64,000 bases of DNA from the NCBI RefSeq assembly GCF_000004075.3, contig NC_026655.2:1488001-1552000 (forward strand). The letters run 5' to 3'. The notes under the pieces are model-generated. The model made no database searches and was not told where the DNA came from. It saw only the letters and a list, made by a program, of their open reading frames with translations. Of the stretch, positions 12,255 to 24,375 are shown piece after piece. A program made the translations under genes and the position numbers. The number at the start of each line of letters is the position of its first letter. Position 1 is the stretch's first letter. The stretch comes from Cucumis sativus (lineage: Eukaryota; Streptophyta; Magnoliopsida; Cucurbitales; Cucurbitaceae).

Positions 12255-13077
12255 TAATAATAATGATATAATATAGAGAGAAAAAAAGCATTATGTAATT
12301 TGTGTTAATTATTTTTGTTGGATTTGATTTGGAGTTCATGATCAATCACAGCAAAGATTATATTTAATTTGATGATAGAACAAAAGTATACGACTATATA
12401 TTAATTAACACAATCTTACTACTAAAAAATGAGTCCTTTTTCCTTCCCATATTGTTATCATTCTATTTTTCCTAACTATACTTAATAAATTAGTATAGCT
12501 TTAAAAAAGACTTTACTCTCATTCTTTTTATTACTTATCTACTTTAACGAGACATTCTTTCTCTATGTATCATTTCTTTCTCTATACTTAATCGTTCCTT
12601 GATGATCATTTCTTTTAAAAGGAATATTAAATTTGTAATATTCTAAATTTGGGGAAAAAAAAAAGCATATGTTAATTGTTTGATATAATAAATTGTATTG
12701 GAAGTTGGAAGTGTGAGAGATGATTGAGAGTTTCAATTCAACATTAATGGTGAAAACTGAAAATTACTAATCAACATTTAATTAGCACTACATAATTTTT
12801 AATATAATTACCGTTTCAATTTTTATTAATTATATTTCATATATATATATATAACATTATTATAAAAAAATTAGACATTATTTTTTAAATAAACATTATT
12901 AGAAAAAATTAATATTAAAAATGAGTGAAGTAATTATTGAGGACTCAAAATGAAATCGATGTATTGAGTATGTTTATGAACATTCCGGCAATTTTGAAGA
13001 ACGTCGACGGAAGGCCAAATTGACGGTGGAGCATACCAAAAACGATTCAGAAGCTTAGTTTGAGTGGCCATTGATAG
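12255..13077. other. Intergenic spacer
   Basis: AT-rich 3' flank of the RKD gene followed by the promoter of the PPR gene. No gene or notable repeat beyond an (AT)n run near 12840-12852. Confidence 0.6.
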
Positions 13078-14886
13078 ATGTGTGTCATCTTCCGCTCTCC
13101 TTCTATCCTCTCTTTGAAATACCACCATCATTCTATTTCTTTTTCTCACTTCGAAAGAGAGCCTCTGATTTCTCTCATAAAATCATGCACCCACAAATCC
13201 CAATTGCTCCAAATCCATGCCCACATCATCACAACTTCTTCCATTCAAGACCCCATTGTTTCCCTCCGCTTCTTGACGCGTACCGCCTCCGCCCCTTTTC
13301 GCGATTTGGGCTATTCTCGACGACTCTTTGATCTTCTGACTAACCCATTTGTTTCTCATTATAATGCGATGTTAAGAGCTTACTCTTTGAGCCGTTCACC
13401 ACTAGAAGGATTGTACATGTACAGAGACATGGAGAGGCAAGGAGTTCGTGCTGATCCTTTGTCTTCTTCTTTTGCTGTTAAGTCGTGTATAAAATTGCTC
13501 TCGTTACTTTTCGGGATTCAGATTCACGCGAGGATTTTTATAAATGGGCATCAAGCGGATAGTCTATTGCTCACTTCCATGATGGACCTGTATTCTCATT
13601 GTGGCAAACCTGAGGAAGCGTGCAAATTGTTCGATGAAGTTCCTCAAAAAGATGTTGTTGCTTGGAACGTTTTGATTTCTTGTTTAACTCGCAATAAACG
13701 AACTAGGGATGCTTTGGGTCTGTTTGAGATCATGCAGAGTCCAACGTATCTCTGCCAACCTGATAAAGTTACTTGTTTACTCCTCCTCCAAGCCTGTGCA
13801 GACTTGAATGCATTGGAGTTCGGTGAAAGGATTCATGGTTATATTCAACAACACGGTTATAATACTGAGAGTAATTTGTGTAATTCGCTGATATCAATGT
13901 ATTCGCGGTGTGGGCGTATGGATAAGGCTTATGAGGTGTTTGATAAAATGACAGAGAAGAATGTTGTTTCATGGAGTGCGATGATTTCCGGGTTATCGAT
14001 GAATGGGCACGGGAGGGAAGCTATTGAAGCATTTTGGGAGATGCAAAAGAATGGTGTCGAACCTGGTGATCATACTTTCACTGCTGTTCTTTCTGCTTGT
14101 AGCCACTGTGGCCTGGTTGATGAAGGAATGGCATTTTTTGATCGTATGAGACAGGAGTTCATGATAGCTCCCAACGTCCATCACTATGGATGTATAGTTG
14201 ATCTTTTGGGTCGTGCTGGAATGCTCGATCAAGCCTACGAGCTCATAATGTCAATGGAGGTAAGACCAGATGCGACAATGTGGAGAACCCTTCTTGGAGC
14301 TTGCAGAATTCACGGTCATGGAAACCTTGGGGAGCGCATAGTTGAACATTTGATTGAACTCAAATCTCAAGAAGCAGGAGATTATGTGTTGTTGCTGAAC
14401 ATTTATTCTTCGGCTGGCAACTGGGACAAGGTAACTGAATTGAGGAAACTTATGAAGGAGAAGGGTATTTATACCACACCTTGCTGCACCACAATAGAAC
14501 TGAACGGGGTGGTGCATCAATTTGCTGTGGATGATATTTCACATCCTATGAAAGACAAGATCTACAAGCAGTTGGATGAGATCAACAAGCAGCTAAAGAT
14601 TGCAGGTTATGAAGCTGAAATGTCATCTGAATTACATAGATTAGAGCCAAAAGATAAAGGGTATGCACTTTCTAACCATAGTGAGAAATTGGCCATAGCC
14701 TTTGGGGTTCTTGCAACTCCGCCAGGAAGAACCATCAGAATCGCAAATAATATTCGTACTTGCATGGATTGTCATAACTTTGCTAAGTACATATCAAGTG
14801 TTTATAACAGAAAAGTGGTTGTTAGAGACCGAAGTCGGTTCCATCATTTCCAAGAGGGTCGGTGTTCCTGCAACGATTTTTGGTAA
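13078..14886 (+). CDS. PLS-class PPR protein with E, E+ and DYW domains
   Basis: An intronless frame of 602 residues. The N-terminus (about 1-60, rich in S, R, L and H with few acids) fits an organelle transit peptide. Repeats of P, L and S type fill about residues 65-430; examples are DVVAWNVLISCLTRN, SLISMYSRCGRMDKAYEVFD and NVVSWSAMISGLSMNGHG. The E and E+ segments follow, and the DYW cytidine deaminase domain closes the protein, with the PG-box region and the zinc ligands HSEKLAIAFG and CMDCHNFAKYIS. The last residues are CSCNDFW, so the terminal triplet is DFW rather than DYW. Such proteins perform C-to-U editing of chloroplast or mitochondrial transcripts. It resembles, from memory, Arabidopsis At3g47530, whose neighbour At3g47520 encodes plastid NAD-malate dehydrogenase, as here. 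The first ATG was chosen. Target sites are unknown. Confidence 0.9.
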   Translation: MCVIFRSPSILSLKYHHHSISFSHFEREPLISLIKSCTHKSQLLQIHAHIITTSSIQDPIVSLRFLTRTASAPFRDLGYSRRLFDLLTNPFVSHYNAMLRAYSLSRSPLEGLYMYRDMERQGVRADPLSSSFAVKSCIKLLSLLFGIQIHARIFINGHQADSLLLTSMMDLYSHCGKPEEACKLFDEVPQKDVVAWNVLISCLTRNKRTRDALGLFEIMQSPTYLCQPDKVTCLLLLQACADLNALEFGERIHGYIQQHGYNTESNLCNSLISMYSRCGRMDKAYEVFDKMTEKNVVSWSAMISGLSMNGHGREAIEAFWEMQKNGVEPGDHTFTAVLSACSHCGLVDEGMAFFDRMRQEFMIAPNVHHYGCIVDLLGRAGMLDQAYELIMSMEVRPDATMWRTLLGACRIHGHGNLGERIVEHLIELKSQEAGDYVLLLNIYSSAGNWDKVTELRKLMKEKGIYTTPCCTTIELNGVVHQFAVDDISHPMKDKIYKQLDEINKQLKIAGYEAEMSSELHRLEPKDKGYALSNHSEKLAIAFGVLATPPGRTIRIANNIRTCMDCHNFAKYISSVYNRKVVVRDRSRFHHFQEGRCSCNDFW

Positions 14887-16075
14887 TGACCGGTGTTGTT
14901 TTGAACACCATAAAGTCTCAGAATGTGCCACAAGCAGTTTCTGAAGTTGGGTGGCGAGAGTTTGATATTACGACAGAAGCCGAATTAACATGAGAATTGA
15001 AAAGAGATATTGGATTGATTTTGTAAAATTGATTTCAAGATAGTTTTCATTTTCTTAGACTTAACTAATTAGTAATGGTATGGTAGCTATCTATTTCTAT
15101 TTATTTTCTGGTTAAATTCTTATAAGCATGTTCACATGTGTTTATATATAGATATAGATATAGAAAGAAAAATCAAAATAATTTATTGTCAAGTATGTCG
15201 GTATCTTACACAAAGAACTGGATTAGATAACTAATTTGGAAGTCCAATCAATCCACGAACTAAATTAATTTGAAATGGTTTTATATTATTCTAAAATCAA
15301 TTTCAGTTCCTATCAAATATCGTCGAAAGAAAAGTGATTTTGGCAAGAAAAAAATATATGATTTCGTTTGAACTTGAAGTTTGAAAAAATTGCATAATTT
15401 GCTTCCACAGATTAATTTTGGTTTGGGATTTGAAAATGAAACGACGAAAGAATTTCTTCAAGTTATTAGACAATGAATCGATCAAAGGATTACTTAATAG
15501 ACAGAAAGCAAATTACAAATTTTTTTCTTTGATTCTTCATTGACAAGCAAATTTACAAATTTCTTTATCTGATTCTTCATTAACGATTTCTATCCATTCA
15601 TTACTGTCTTAAATTCCATGAAAATGATACCATAAAACTACTACTTTCAAAAGTACTTTTGACCACATTTTGTAGGCTTCCAGGACATACTTGACAAGAG
15701 CTCACAAGCTTCTGTGAAAGCTAATCAAGCAATCCAAATCATAAACCCACCACATTTTGTTGCTCAACAGAAAGAAGTCAAAGTGAACGCTGAACTGAAC
15801 GTTATTCACTCTTTAAAGAACTTCGCCAACAAACCGATTCTGTATAATTTTCCGGTATTATTAACCCAAAAAACTCAATCCTAGTGTTTCATATGATGAG
15901 GTGCACAGTTTGACCTCGTGTTATTACAAAATTTTCAATTACTAGGAACTCTGAATTGACACGATTACATTCTTTTGATAATATCTCAAACAGAAGTTCT
16001 CACAAGAAGAAAAGCCGGAAAACAATTCTTGGGATTCAATGCTACTCTCCAAGCATGTTCTGGAAAAGCAAGTTT
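14887..16075. other. Intergenic spacer between convergent genes
   Basis: It holds the 3' ends of the PPR gene (plus) and the malate dehydrogenase gene (minus). Nothing else is supported; a short (GATATA)n run lies near 15146-15162. Confidence 0.6.
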
Positions 16076-17311
16076 TTAAGCAGCCACAGCTTGCTTATGT
16101 GCAAAAGCAATGCCCTTCTCAATGCTTGCCTTCAGTTCTGGCTTTAGAGCTTCAAGTGCCTTCTGCTCGTACTCAGATAAACCGTGGAGATCAGACGTTA
16201 CAAAGGCTTCAACTCCTTTCTTCCCGAGCTTAACCCTTGATGCAAAGAAGGGAAGCTCAGTTAGATCAGACTCCACAAAAGTGCACTCAAATACATCACT
16301 GTCTCCGTCCAAAGCACGAAGAGATGATTCGACAAATCTTGCTGCAGCATATGCCATTGAAAGGGTAGCAGATCCTGCCCCAGCCTTTGCTTCCACAACT
16401 TCGGTTCCCCCATTTTGAGTTCTAATAGTCAGTTCTTGAATTTGTTCGTCTGTAAAACTTACTGAAGGGCGTGCCTTTGATAGCAATGGAAGAATTGTTA
16501 TTCCAGCATGTCCACCAATAACCGGGACATCAACGTCAATCAGTTTAAGGTTCTTCTTTTCAGCAACGAAAGTATTTGCGCGGACAACATCCAATGTAGT
16601 AACCCCAAAAAGCTTCTTTGGATCATACACACCCTTCTGCTTTAGAACTTCTGCTGCTATTGGAACAGTTGAGTTCACAGGGTTGCTAATGATATGGATG
16701 AAAGCATCGGGACAGTTATCAGCAACAGCCTCGACCAAACTTTTTACTATGCCAGCATTTATGTTGAAGAGGTCATCACGAGTCATACCGGGCTTTCTCG
16801 GAACCCCAGCAGGTATGACAACAACATCTACACCTTTTAAAGCATTGGCTAATTCAGAAGGTCCAGTGAAATCCTGAACTTTTGAGGGAGTGTTACAGTG
16901 GCTAATATCAGCAGCAACACCCTTCACATTTGCAATATCATAAAGGTTCAAGGTGGCAACTAACGGCGACATCTTGATGAGAAGTGCCAGAGGCTGACCT
17001 ATTCCTCCAGCAGCTCCAAGAACAGCAACTTTGTACGAGGCTTGAGGTTGAAGACTTTTGCATAAATTCAGGTTCTCTCTTTGTGCTGAAGGAGCAAGAT
17101 GACGCCATAGGGCAGCGCTGCTCTGTTTCCCTAGGAAAGATGACTCTGAGTCACAACGAAGGGATGAATCTGCCTTGAGGCCACAGAAGCTCTGAAGCTT
17201 CAATGAATTGATTCTTGGGCTAGCAGACTTTGACTGGGAAAACAAGTTGAGTTTAGTATTAAGTGATGCAGTTGCTCCAATTGACAAACTAGTTACTGAT
17301 GTTGCTGCCAT
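16076..17311 (-). CDS. pNAD-MDH: Plastid NAD-dependent malate dehydrogenase
   Basis: A single coding exon of 411 residues. Residues 1-80 form an S- and L-rich plastid transit peptide. The mature enzyme starts near [20 protein letters not shown], whose glycine motif at about 99-105 binds NAD. Substrate arginines are in PRKPGMTR (R172, R178) and DVVRANTF (R244). The catalytic pair is D241 and H268 (GGHAG). It interconverts malate and oxaloacetate with NAD(H). The redox-regulated NADP form has Cys-bearing extensions that are absent here. In Arabidopsis the plastid NAD enzyme is embryo-essential and also has a structural role with the FtsH12/FtsHi/Ycf2 import motor. A leader intron is likely: on the minus strand TTTAACAG ends at 17320 just before the ATG exon, and CAAG/GTTAG marks a donor at 18242/18241, giving a ~922-base intron. 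A TATA-like AATATAAAG lies near 18385-18392. Confidence 0.95.
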   Translation of the reverse strand: MAATSVTSLSIGATASLNTKLNLFSQSKSASPRINSLKLQSFCGLKADSSLRCDSESSFLGKQSSAALWRHLAPSAQRENLNLCKSLQPQASYKVAVLGAAGGIGQPLALLIKMSPLVATLNLYDIANVKGVAADISHCNTPSKVQDFTGPSELANALKGVDVVVIPAGVPRKPGMTRDDLFNINAGIVKSLVEAVADNCPDAFIHIISNPVNSTVPIAAEVLKQKGVYDPKKLFGVTTLDVVRANTFVAEKKNLKLIDVDVPVIGGHAGITILPLLSKARPSVSFTDEQIQELTIRTQNGGTEVVEAKAGAGSATLSMAYAAARFVESSLRALDGDSDVFECTFVESDLTELPFFASRVKLGKKGVEAFVTSDLHGLSEYEQKALEALKPELKASIEKGIAFAHKQAVAA

Positions 17312-17319
17312 TTCTGACT

Positions 17320-18241
17320 CTGTTAAAGAAAGAGGCCAGGAAGCGTCAAAATAGATATACTCTAATGAAGTAACACATATAGTCTGGTAAGAAAAGTTAT
17401 TTTTTTCATAAAACTATTCAGAAGACTAGATAGTTAAACTCTAGTAAGAAAAACAAGACAACTGCTCCAACTTCAAAAAATATGTTCCATAAAGATGAAC
17501 AAGATATTCAGATGATTCCCTCCAGAAAAACAAAAGTCTTACAAAAACACAAACCATACTAAATAAACAACACAAACGAAAATTTCCAATCCTTGAAATT
17601 ACAAACATTACCCATATCCTATAATAAAAGTCACAGCAACCTGATACATGTTAAAATTTACCAAAAATCGAAAGAAGGCAACGATAGACCAGTGACGATG
17701 GAAGTAGATACAGTTTCTAAACACAACTAGCTATCCAGATTATTCATATAATAGGTACTACAAAACATATTTCAACTTGTAATTCATCAGTTTTCTCTTG
17801 GCTATAAAAGACGACAAATTAAGAAAAAGAACGACTTGATTGTCCATGTAAAGTGTGGCCCAACTTTTTTTTGTTCTAACTTAAAAAAAAGAACATCAAC
17901 AAATATCTATCCCCAGAAGCTAAAAAGCACAAGAAAAATGGTAGTAAAAGTAACATCAATTTTTTTTTTTTAAAAAAAGGTCTCTTTTTCCTTCATTCCT
18001 TCCCATTGAGAAAATGAAAGGACAATTGAATTCCTAATCGAAACCCCATCTTCAAAATTAAACAATATATAAACCAAGTAACGCAGCAGTCAGATCCAAA
18101 GCATTTGAAATGAACAGAAACAAATCGATAAAACCACACATTTTGCCGAAAATGGTATGAAGAATGAATGAACATTCAACCGACACCCATCACCGACTTC
18201 TTTAGCGAAAAATAAACAAAGAAATGAGAAAGAAATCTAAC
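17320..18241 (-). other. Probable 5' UTR intron of pNAD-MDH
   Basis: Minus-strand donor CAAG/GTTAGA and acceptor TTTAACAG/AGTC bracket about 922 bases without coding signal. A leader exon of about 100-130 bases (18242 to roughly 18355) would follow the TATA-like element near 18390. Long leader introns in plants often raise expression; the splice itself is inferred from borders only. Confidence 0.5.
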
Positions 18242-18242
18242 C

Positions 18243-18991
18243 TTGAAACCCAGAAAAATTGTAGCTCGAAATGGAAGCGGAGAGTGAAAAATCGAAGATT
18301 TATGGGCTCTATAGGGTATTAGTCGTAGAAATCTCCGCCTGAAAGCCTTGGACGTAGCACTCTCTTTTTTGAACAGCAAAGCTTTATATTCTTTCCTTTT
18401 CTTCAAAATTACTAATTTTATTTTCTCTATTTATGTATATATATATATATAATAATAATAATAATAATTGTTTTTTAAGCCAATTTGTTGTTTAATTTTG
18501 TATTAGAATAAACCCATTTTGTTTAAATATTACTAATTTAGTTCTTGAAACTTGAGAATTCAAATTAAAACACAACATTAGTGACGTAGCACATGATGTA
18601 GTTAGAAATAAGAATATGAATATAATCGATTTATTTACACGCAACTATATGGTCATTGATTAGTCATTAAGTAACAAAGCATTAGAAAATTGAGATATCA
18701 CATCATTCATTTCACTTAGCTCACCTCGTTAAATTCAATGGAAAATGAAATCTCAACTACCAATCAATACTTTCTCGAGTTTAATCAAATTATTTGGCTC
18801 TTCAACACCATTAAGAGATTAAGAGATTTTGTTATGATGATTGATTACATAATCAACTAAATAATATAAAAAACCATTGGTCTCTTTGAGAAAAGTAAAG
18901 TGATGAAAATTCATTAACATGAAACAACCCATCTACAAAATCTATAAAGATTGGGAAATTAAAGATTTTGATCTTTTTAATTAGATTTCTC
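18243..18991. other. Promoter and spacer between pNAD-MDH and CHLP
   Basis: This carries the pNAD-MDH leader and promoter and the 3' flank of CHLP, both on the minus strand. AT and AAT microsatellites lie near 18436-18468. No further gene is seen. Confidence 0.55.
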
Positions 18992-20484
18992 TCATAAACT
19001 AACTTTCTCCATCTCCCTCTTCAAAGCATTAGCTCTCACCAAGCTTCCAATGGTATTCACAGCCAATTTCAAGTCATCCAATGGATTCCCAGGAACCACT
19101 TTCTTATACAAATAACTGTCGAATGTCATCTTCTGCACATACTCATCGGCGCACATCTCCACAAAAGCTTCCCTCGCCGGATTCGACCTGTAAAACACCT
19201 TCTGCAACACATCCAGCACCTTATAAGTTGGCCAGTAAGTTTTATCCCATTTCTCTAAGTACTTCCTCAAGTCCGATTCCTCCACCATTCTCTTCCCATT
19301 CTCCGATCCTTCAACGATTGCCTCTGCGCACATTCTCCCGCTCTTCGCTGCAAAATATATTCCCTCGCCAGAGCATTTCGTCACGTACCCAGCTGCATCC
19401 CCGACGAGTGCTACTCTCCCAGCTAGTCGTCGTGGACGAGGGTGCTCTGGGATTGGATGTGCTTCAACTCGGATGATCTTCCCTCCTAAGATCTTGTCCT
19501 TTGCTCTGTTTCGTGTGGCTATTTGAAATTTCTTGATATCGGCTTTGTGAGTCACTGTGCCGGTGCCGACCGCGACATGGTCGCATTTTGGGAACACCCA
19601 ACCGTAGAAATCCGGCGATACGTCGTCACCTACGTACATCTCTGCAAGATTCTCGTAGTATACCATTTTGTCATCTGGGATTTTGATTCTCTCCTGAAAT
19701 TCAAACCCCCAATTCTATCATTTAGCAAAACACATTCTATTATTTTGCGGAAATTTTGAACCATAAACCCTAAGATTGATTGATTTACCTGAAATGCTAT
19801 GGCGTAATCGTAATCGCCGGCGTCAATGGCCTTAGCAACACGAGAATTAGCTCCGTCCGCACCGATCACGGCGTCGACCTCCAATGTCATCTTCTCTCCG
19901 ACACCTCCTTTCTTCCCGTCGTACGCAGTGTAATGAAGAACATACGGTGCATTTTGATTCTTCGGAAGTTCCAATTTCATGACCAAGCCATTAATCACAT
20001 TAGCACCATTCTCGGCTGCTCGATCCCGAAGATACGCGTCCAGAACCTCTCGCCGAACCATCCCAATGTACTCGTGAGGCTTTAGGGTCTGTCCAATGTC
20101 GACGGCGACGTTCGATGGAGATATCATCTTCATCTTCGTGACACGTCGGTCAATCAAGTCCAACGGAAGATCGAATTCACCGACCATACACAGAGGAATC
20201 GCACCACCACAGGGCTTGCAGTTGTCGAGCTTCCTCTCGAACAAGAAAGTCTCAACGCCGCCTCTGGCGAGAGTTTCAGCTGCTGATCCTCCAGCAGGAC
20301 CACCGCCAACCACCGCAACTCTTAGGTTCCGACCGGCGATTTTAGGACTAGTTTTAGCAGCAGCGACATAAAAACGGCGCCGAAATTGGGGGTTTTGGTT
20401 GGCCTTCGTTTGGGTGATGAAATGAGGCTTCTCCGTGGAGGATTGGCGGAGGCCAGTGAAGGATTTGAGGGCAACGGAGGCCAT
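18992..20484 (-). CDS. CHLP: Geranylgeranyl diphosphate reductase, chloroplast
   Basis: Two exons, 20484-19789 and 19693-18992, split by a 95-base intron after AIAFQ, give 465 residues, close to the Arabidopsis enzyme (about 467). Residues 1-45 are a basic, S/T-rich transit peptide. The FAD/NADPH-binding fold begins RVAVVGGGPAGGSAAETLAR (GGGPAG at 60-65) with the acid-ended strand FLFERKL. Further family blocks are CKPCGGAIPLCM, GADGANSRVA, YGWVFPKCDHVAVGTGTV, RVALVGDAAGYVTKCSGEGI and NPAREAFVEMC. The enzyme reduces geranylgeranyl diphosphate, and geranylgeranyl-chlorophyll, to phytyl forms for chlorophyll, tocopherol and phylloquinone. A TATA stretch (ATATATAAAA on the minus strand) lies near 20550-20562. 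The gene runs head-to-head with the GDSL gene, 1.6 kb away. From memory the Arabidopsis pair At1g74470/At1g74460 has the same neighbours. Confidence 0.96.
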
Positions 20485-22074
20485 TTGGTCGGAGCAGGAA
20501 GTGAAGGTGGAAGTGGAGTAATGGCTGTGAGAGGTTCGTAGAGTGATTTTTATATATTTAATGGATATGGTTTGAGATATGAGTAGTTGTTAGCCGTTGG
20601 ATGGAGAGAATGGACGGTCGATATGAGGAATGGATAATTGCAATGGATTTTTAGGATACCATTTTTGGTTTTTTAAAAATTTAAAAATTATAATTACGAA
20701 TAAGGGATTCCGGTTGTGCCACGTCACCCCTATTTTTGTTTAGTGTTTAATTCTTCCGAAGTAGAAAGAAGATATCAGTCATGCAACCAATTACATAACG
20801 CCAACTCATCATCTTCCAAAAAAATACAACACAACAAAATTGTTTGCAAAAGATCAATTTATTATAACTAAAAATAGTTTATGTGTAGTATATCAATTTA
20901 TTATGACTAAAAATAGTGTATGTGTAGTGTATTAATTTGTCCAATACATTTATAATCTTCTACTTTTCTTTTCTTTTTTTAGCTTCAAAATTATTCAATT
21001 TGTTGAATTTTTAATTTATTACAATTGAAAATTACGTCCAAACAAAAATATTTAGAAAATAACAGCAAATCACATCACTACTGTGAATAGGCTACAAAGT
21101 AAATAGTAAATATTAGGAAGGCTACTCAGACCTATTAGAGGGTTATGAGCTTTTAAATTTCCTATTTTTACAATTTAAAAAATAGATTTTACATGCAAGT
21201 TTTAAATTTTAAATATTAATTCAACCTTTTAAACACAATTTTTTTCTATAATACAAACTTCTTCTATTATCATTCTTTTTGTTTTCAAATAGATAGGATT
21301 AGAAATCAAAAATACAAATATTTATTAGACCTTCCTTTAAAAAATATTTATAAGATAATATATATATAATGACACTTTTATAGCCTATTAAACATTCTTT
21401 TTAAATTTTAAAGAATACCAAATAAACATGTACTAAATTATAAATATATAAAATAGAAAACACATCTAACAAAAAAAATTAGGTTTTCACGTCATGTTTT
21501 CAAACTCACAAATGTTTATTAAAAACAGAACTATTCAATTAAGTCCAACTTGTTTAATCTTAAAACAACTATCAAAGTGTTTTTGAGGTGGAGTTACAAT
21601 AATATGTGATTTGGATGCAGTCTAATTTAGTATGAGCATATATGTTAGAATACAAGCTAACTTAAAAGATAGTTAAAATCTACTTGTATCTTAACTAAGT
21701 CAAACTAGAACAATTTGAATTCTAATTGCTTATTCCCATAGTTGAAGCAACCTCAATTAGGTCACCTCCCAAGTCCACCAAATTTCAAAACTCAAACTAT
21801 TTTTCCAATCTGTTCACCAACAAACAAATTAAACTCTCGAGAAAAACCCCATAACAAGTTGCTCAAATTTCACCTTTTGAAATTCTTAAAGAAAAGACCA
21901 GTTGCCAACAAATTTTTGGACTAAATAAAAACAAAGTAGCTATAGTAGGTTTGAATCTCCCCAAATGGTTTGTTTATCAAACCCAACAACATAATTTCTT
22001 CACTTAAAACCCCCCGTTCCCAAATCAAATCAAATCAAACATCATAATTTTGTATTCCCCTTTCTTCATTAACC
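20485..22074. other. Divergent intergenic region between CHLP and the GDSL gene
   Basis: Promoter space for both genes. It includes a 39-base tandem duplication at 20854-20931. The rest is AT-rich without supportable frames; the 60-residue frame at 21742-21924 resembles nothing known. Confidence 0.55.
20854..20931. repeat. 39-base tandem duplication
   Basis: Two copies, 20854-20892 and 20893-20931, each run TCAATTTATTAT-ACTAAAAATAGT-TATGTGTAGT. They differ at a few positions, and a partial third start (TTAATTTG) follows. Confidence 0.75.
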
Positions 22075-24375
22075 ATGAATTACTCTGCATCATCACTCTG
22101 TTTTTTAGCATTCACTCTGTTCCTCATTCCTCTCTGCCACTGCAAGACGGTGCAGTTCATTTTCGGCGACTCGCTCTCCGACGTCGGGAACAATATTTAC
22201 CTTTCGAGAAGCCTTGCTCAGGCCAACTTGCCTTGGTATGGCATTGATTTTGGCAATGGACTCCCTAATGGAAGGTTCAGCAATGGCCGCACCGTTGCTG
22301 ATATCATTGGTACCTTAATAAGTCCCACTCTCCTCCTCAATTAATTTTCTACCAACAAAAAGAAAACAAAATACTCATCATTTTCATTTGAAGATTTAAG
22401 CTTTTGTTTCAATTTGTTCTATTCTTTTTTTGCCAAATACGGATTCTTTGTTTACTTGTTTAATAAATTGGATTTTTCCTAACAAAAGTACTTGCCAATA
22501 CAACAAAATGTCATTCACATACATTTAGTATCACTTAGAGTACTCTTATATATGTGTTTAACAAAACATTTATTATTATCTATTACTAACAGATATTTTG
22601 TTATATTTGAAAATATTTACGCACATTTTTTCTTTAAAACAGCGACTTAAATTTATGATTGATTTCAAATATAGTAAAATGAAAAAAAATTATAAATATA
22701 ACAATATATCATTATCTATCTAATAAACAAAATATGAGGTAAAGAAGATAATATTTTGCTAAAATAATATTCTTCAAGTTTAACTATTTTCATCACCATT
22801 AAAATTAAATTACTTTTTTCTTTACAATTATTTTAAATGAATTAATTGAATTGAGGATTAAATGAAAAATATATATATTAAAAATTAAAATTTTGAAACA
22901 TAACAAACTAAAGTAAATTGATAAGTAAAACTTAAAAAAAATGAAAACTAGACTCTTGAGACCAAAAAGTTTATTGTTTTTGTTTAAGTAATTTTAAATA
23001 AATAATTATATTCAAAATAATTAAGTATATAACATTAAATTTTGTCAAATTTATCTATGATAGAAGTCTATCATCGATAAACCATATGGTAAATATTGAT
23101 GTATCACTATCACTAATAGACCATAAGAGTCTATAAGTAATAGAAGTCTATCACCATTAGGTTATAATTACCCTCGATTAAACTAAATCATCTTTAATAT
23201 CAGGTGATGAAATGGGTCTTCCAAGACCACCGGCTTTTCTCGATCCATCCTTAACTGAAGATGTAATTCTTGAAAATGGAGTGAATTATGCTTCTGGAGG
23301 TGGAGGAATCTTGAACCAAACTGGAGGATACTTTGTGAGTTTTCAAATTTTTCAAACAATTATTTTACTTCTTACTAAATCTATCTTATATTATATACTA
23401 AGAATTATATGTAAATTTACGTAGATTCAACGATTCGGTCTCTACAAACAAATTCAGTTATTTCAAGGAACCCAAGAATTGATCAAAGCCAAAATTGGAA
23501 AAGAAAAGGCAAAAGAGTTCTTCGAAGAGGCTCGATATGTTGTAGCTTTGGGAAGCAACGATTTCATAAACAACTATCTCATGCCCGTTTACGCTGACTC
23601 TTGGAAGTACAATGATCAAACTTTTGTCACTTATTTGATGGAAACGCTTCGTGATCAACTCAAGGTAAACCGAAACTGAAAGATATTATAAACACACGTT
23701 GTAATATGTTGTAGAGGCTTAATTAATATGAAGTATGTAAATGTTTGTAGTTATTGTATGGGATGGGAGCTAGGCAGTTGATGGTGTTTGGGTTAGGCCC
23801 AATGGGTTGCATTCCATTACAAAGGGTGCTGAGTACGTCGGGAGATTGTCAAGAACGAACCAACAATTTGGCACTTAGCTTCAACAAAGCGGGTAGTAAA
23901 CTTCTCGATGGTTTGGCCACTAGACTTCCAAATGCTACCTACAAATTTGGAGATGCTTATGATGTTGTTGCTGATGTTATTAGCAACCCAACAAAATATG
24001 GTAATCCTATTAAATTTTAATATGATTCACATCAAAATATTGAATTAGAAAACTTCAATTGGTTCATTATATTGCGCAGGGTTTAATAACTCAGACTCAC
24101 CATGTTGCTCGTTCGGGAGGATCCGACCCGCCCTAACCTGCATTCCAGCATCAGTGTTGTGCAAAGACAGAAGCAAGTATGTGTTTTGGGATGAATACCA
24201 TCCATCAGACAAGGCTAATGAGTTGATTGCCAATGAACTGATTAAGAAATTTGGGTTTTTGAGAGTTAATCAAACCGGAGCTCCATCGCCCGCCCCTGAA
24301 TCCGATCCCAATCCGACCCCAGCTCCTGCAGCAGATCCATCTCCTTCTCCATTGATTTCTCCATCCCCAAACTAA
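22075..24375 (+). CDS. GDSL esterase/lipase with proline-rich tail
   Basis: Five exons: 22075-22309, 23204-23334, 23425-23664, 23751-24000 and 24080-24375, phases consistent, give 383 residues. A signal peptide (about 1-23, LCFLAFTLFLIPLCHC) precedes block I, FGDSLSDVGNN, with the catalytic serine at S33. Block III has VALGSNDFINN. Block V, FWDEYHPSDKANELIA, supplies the catalytic D323 and H326. These extracellular SGNH hydrolases act on cutin, lipid or acylated cell-wall substrates; the substrate here is unknown. After the enzyme fold comes a tail with repeated SPAP, NPTPAP and SPSP units, like arabinogalactan-protein or hydroxyproline-rich sequence, which may be glycosylated. The first intron (894 bases) carries GATAGAAGTCTATCA-type repeat sequence. 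It resembles At1g74460, the neighbour of CHLP in Arabidopsis as I remember it. Confidence 0.93.
23040..23175. repeat. GATAGAAGTCTATCA-type repeat in GDSL intron 1
   Basis: The motif GATAGAAGTCTATCA or its TAGAAGTCTATCACC variant occurs at about 23058 and 23140, with CACTATCACTAATAGACC between them. Such GATAGAC/GTCTATC strings are, from memory, common in cucurbit intergenic DNA. A related TAGTCTATCATCAATAAA is at about 10244. Confidence 0.45.
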
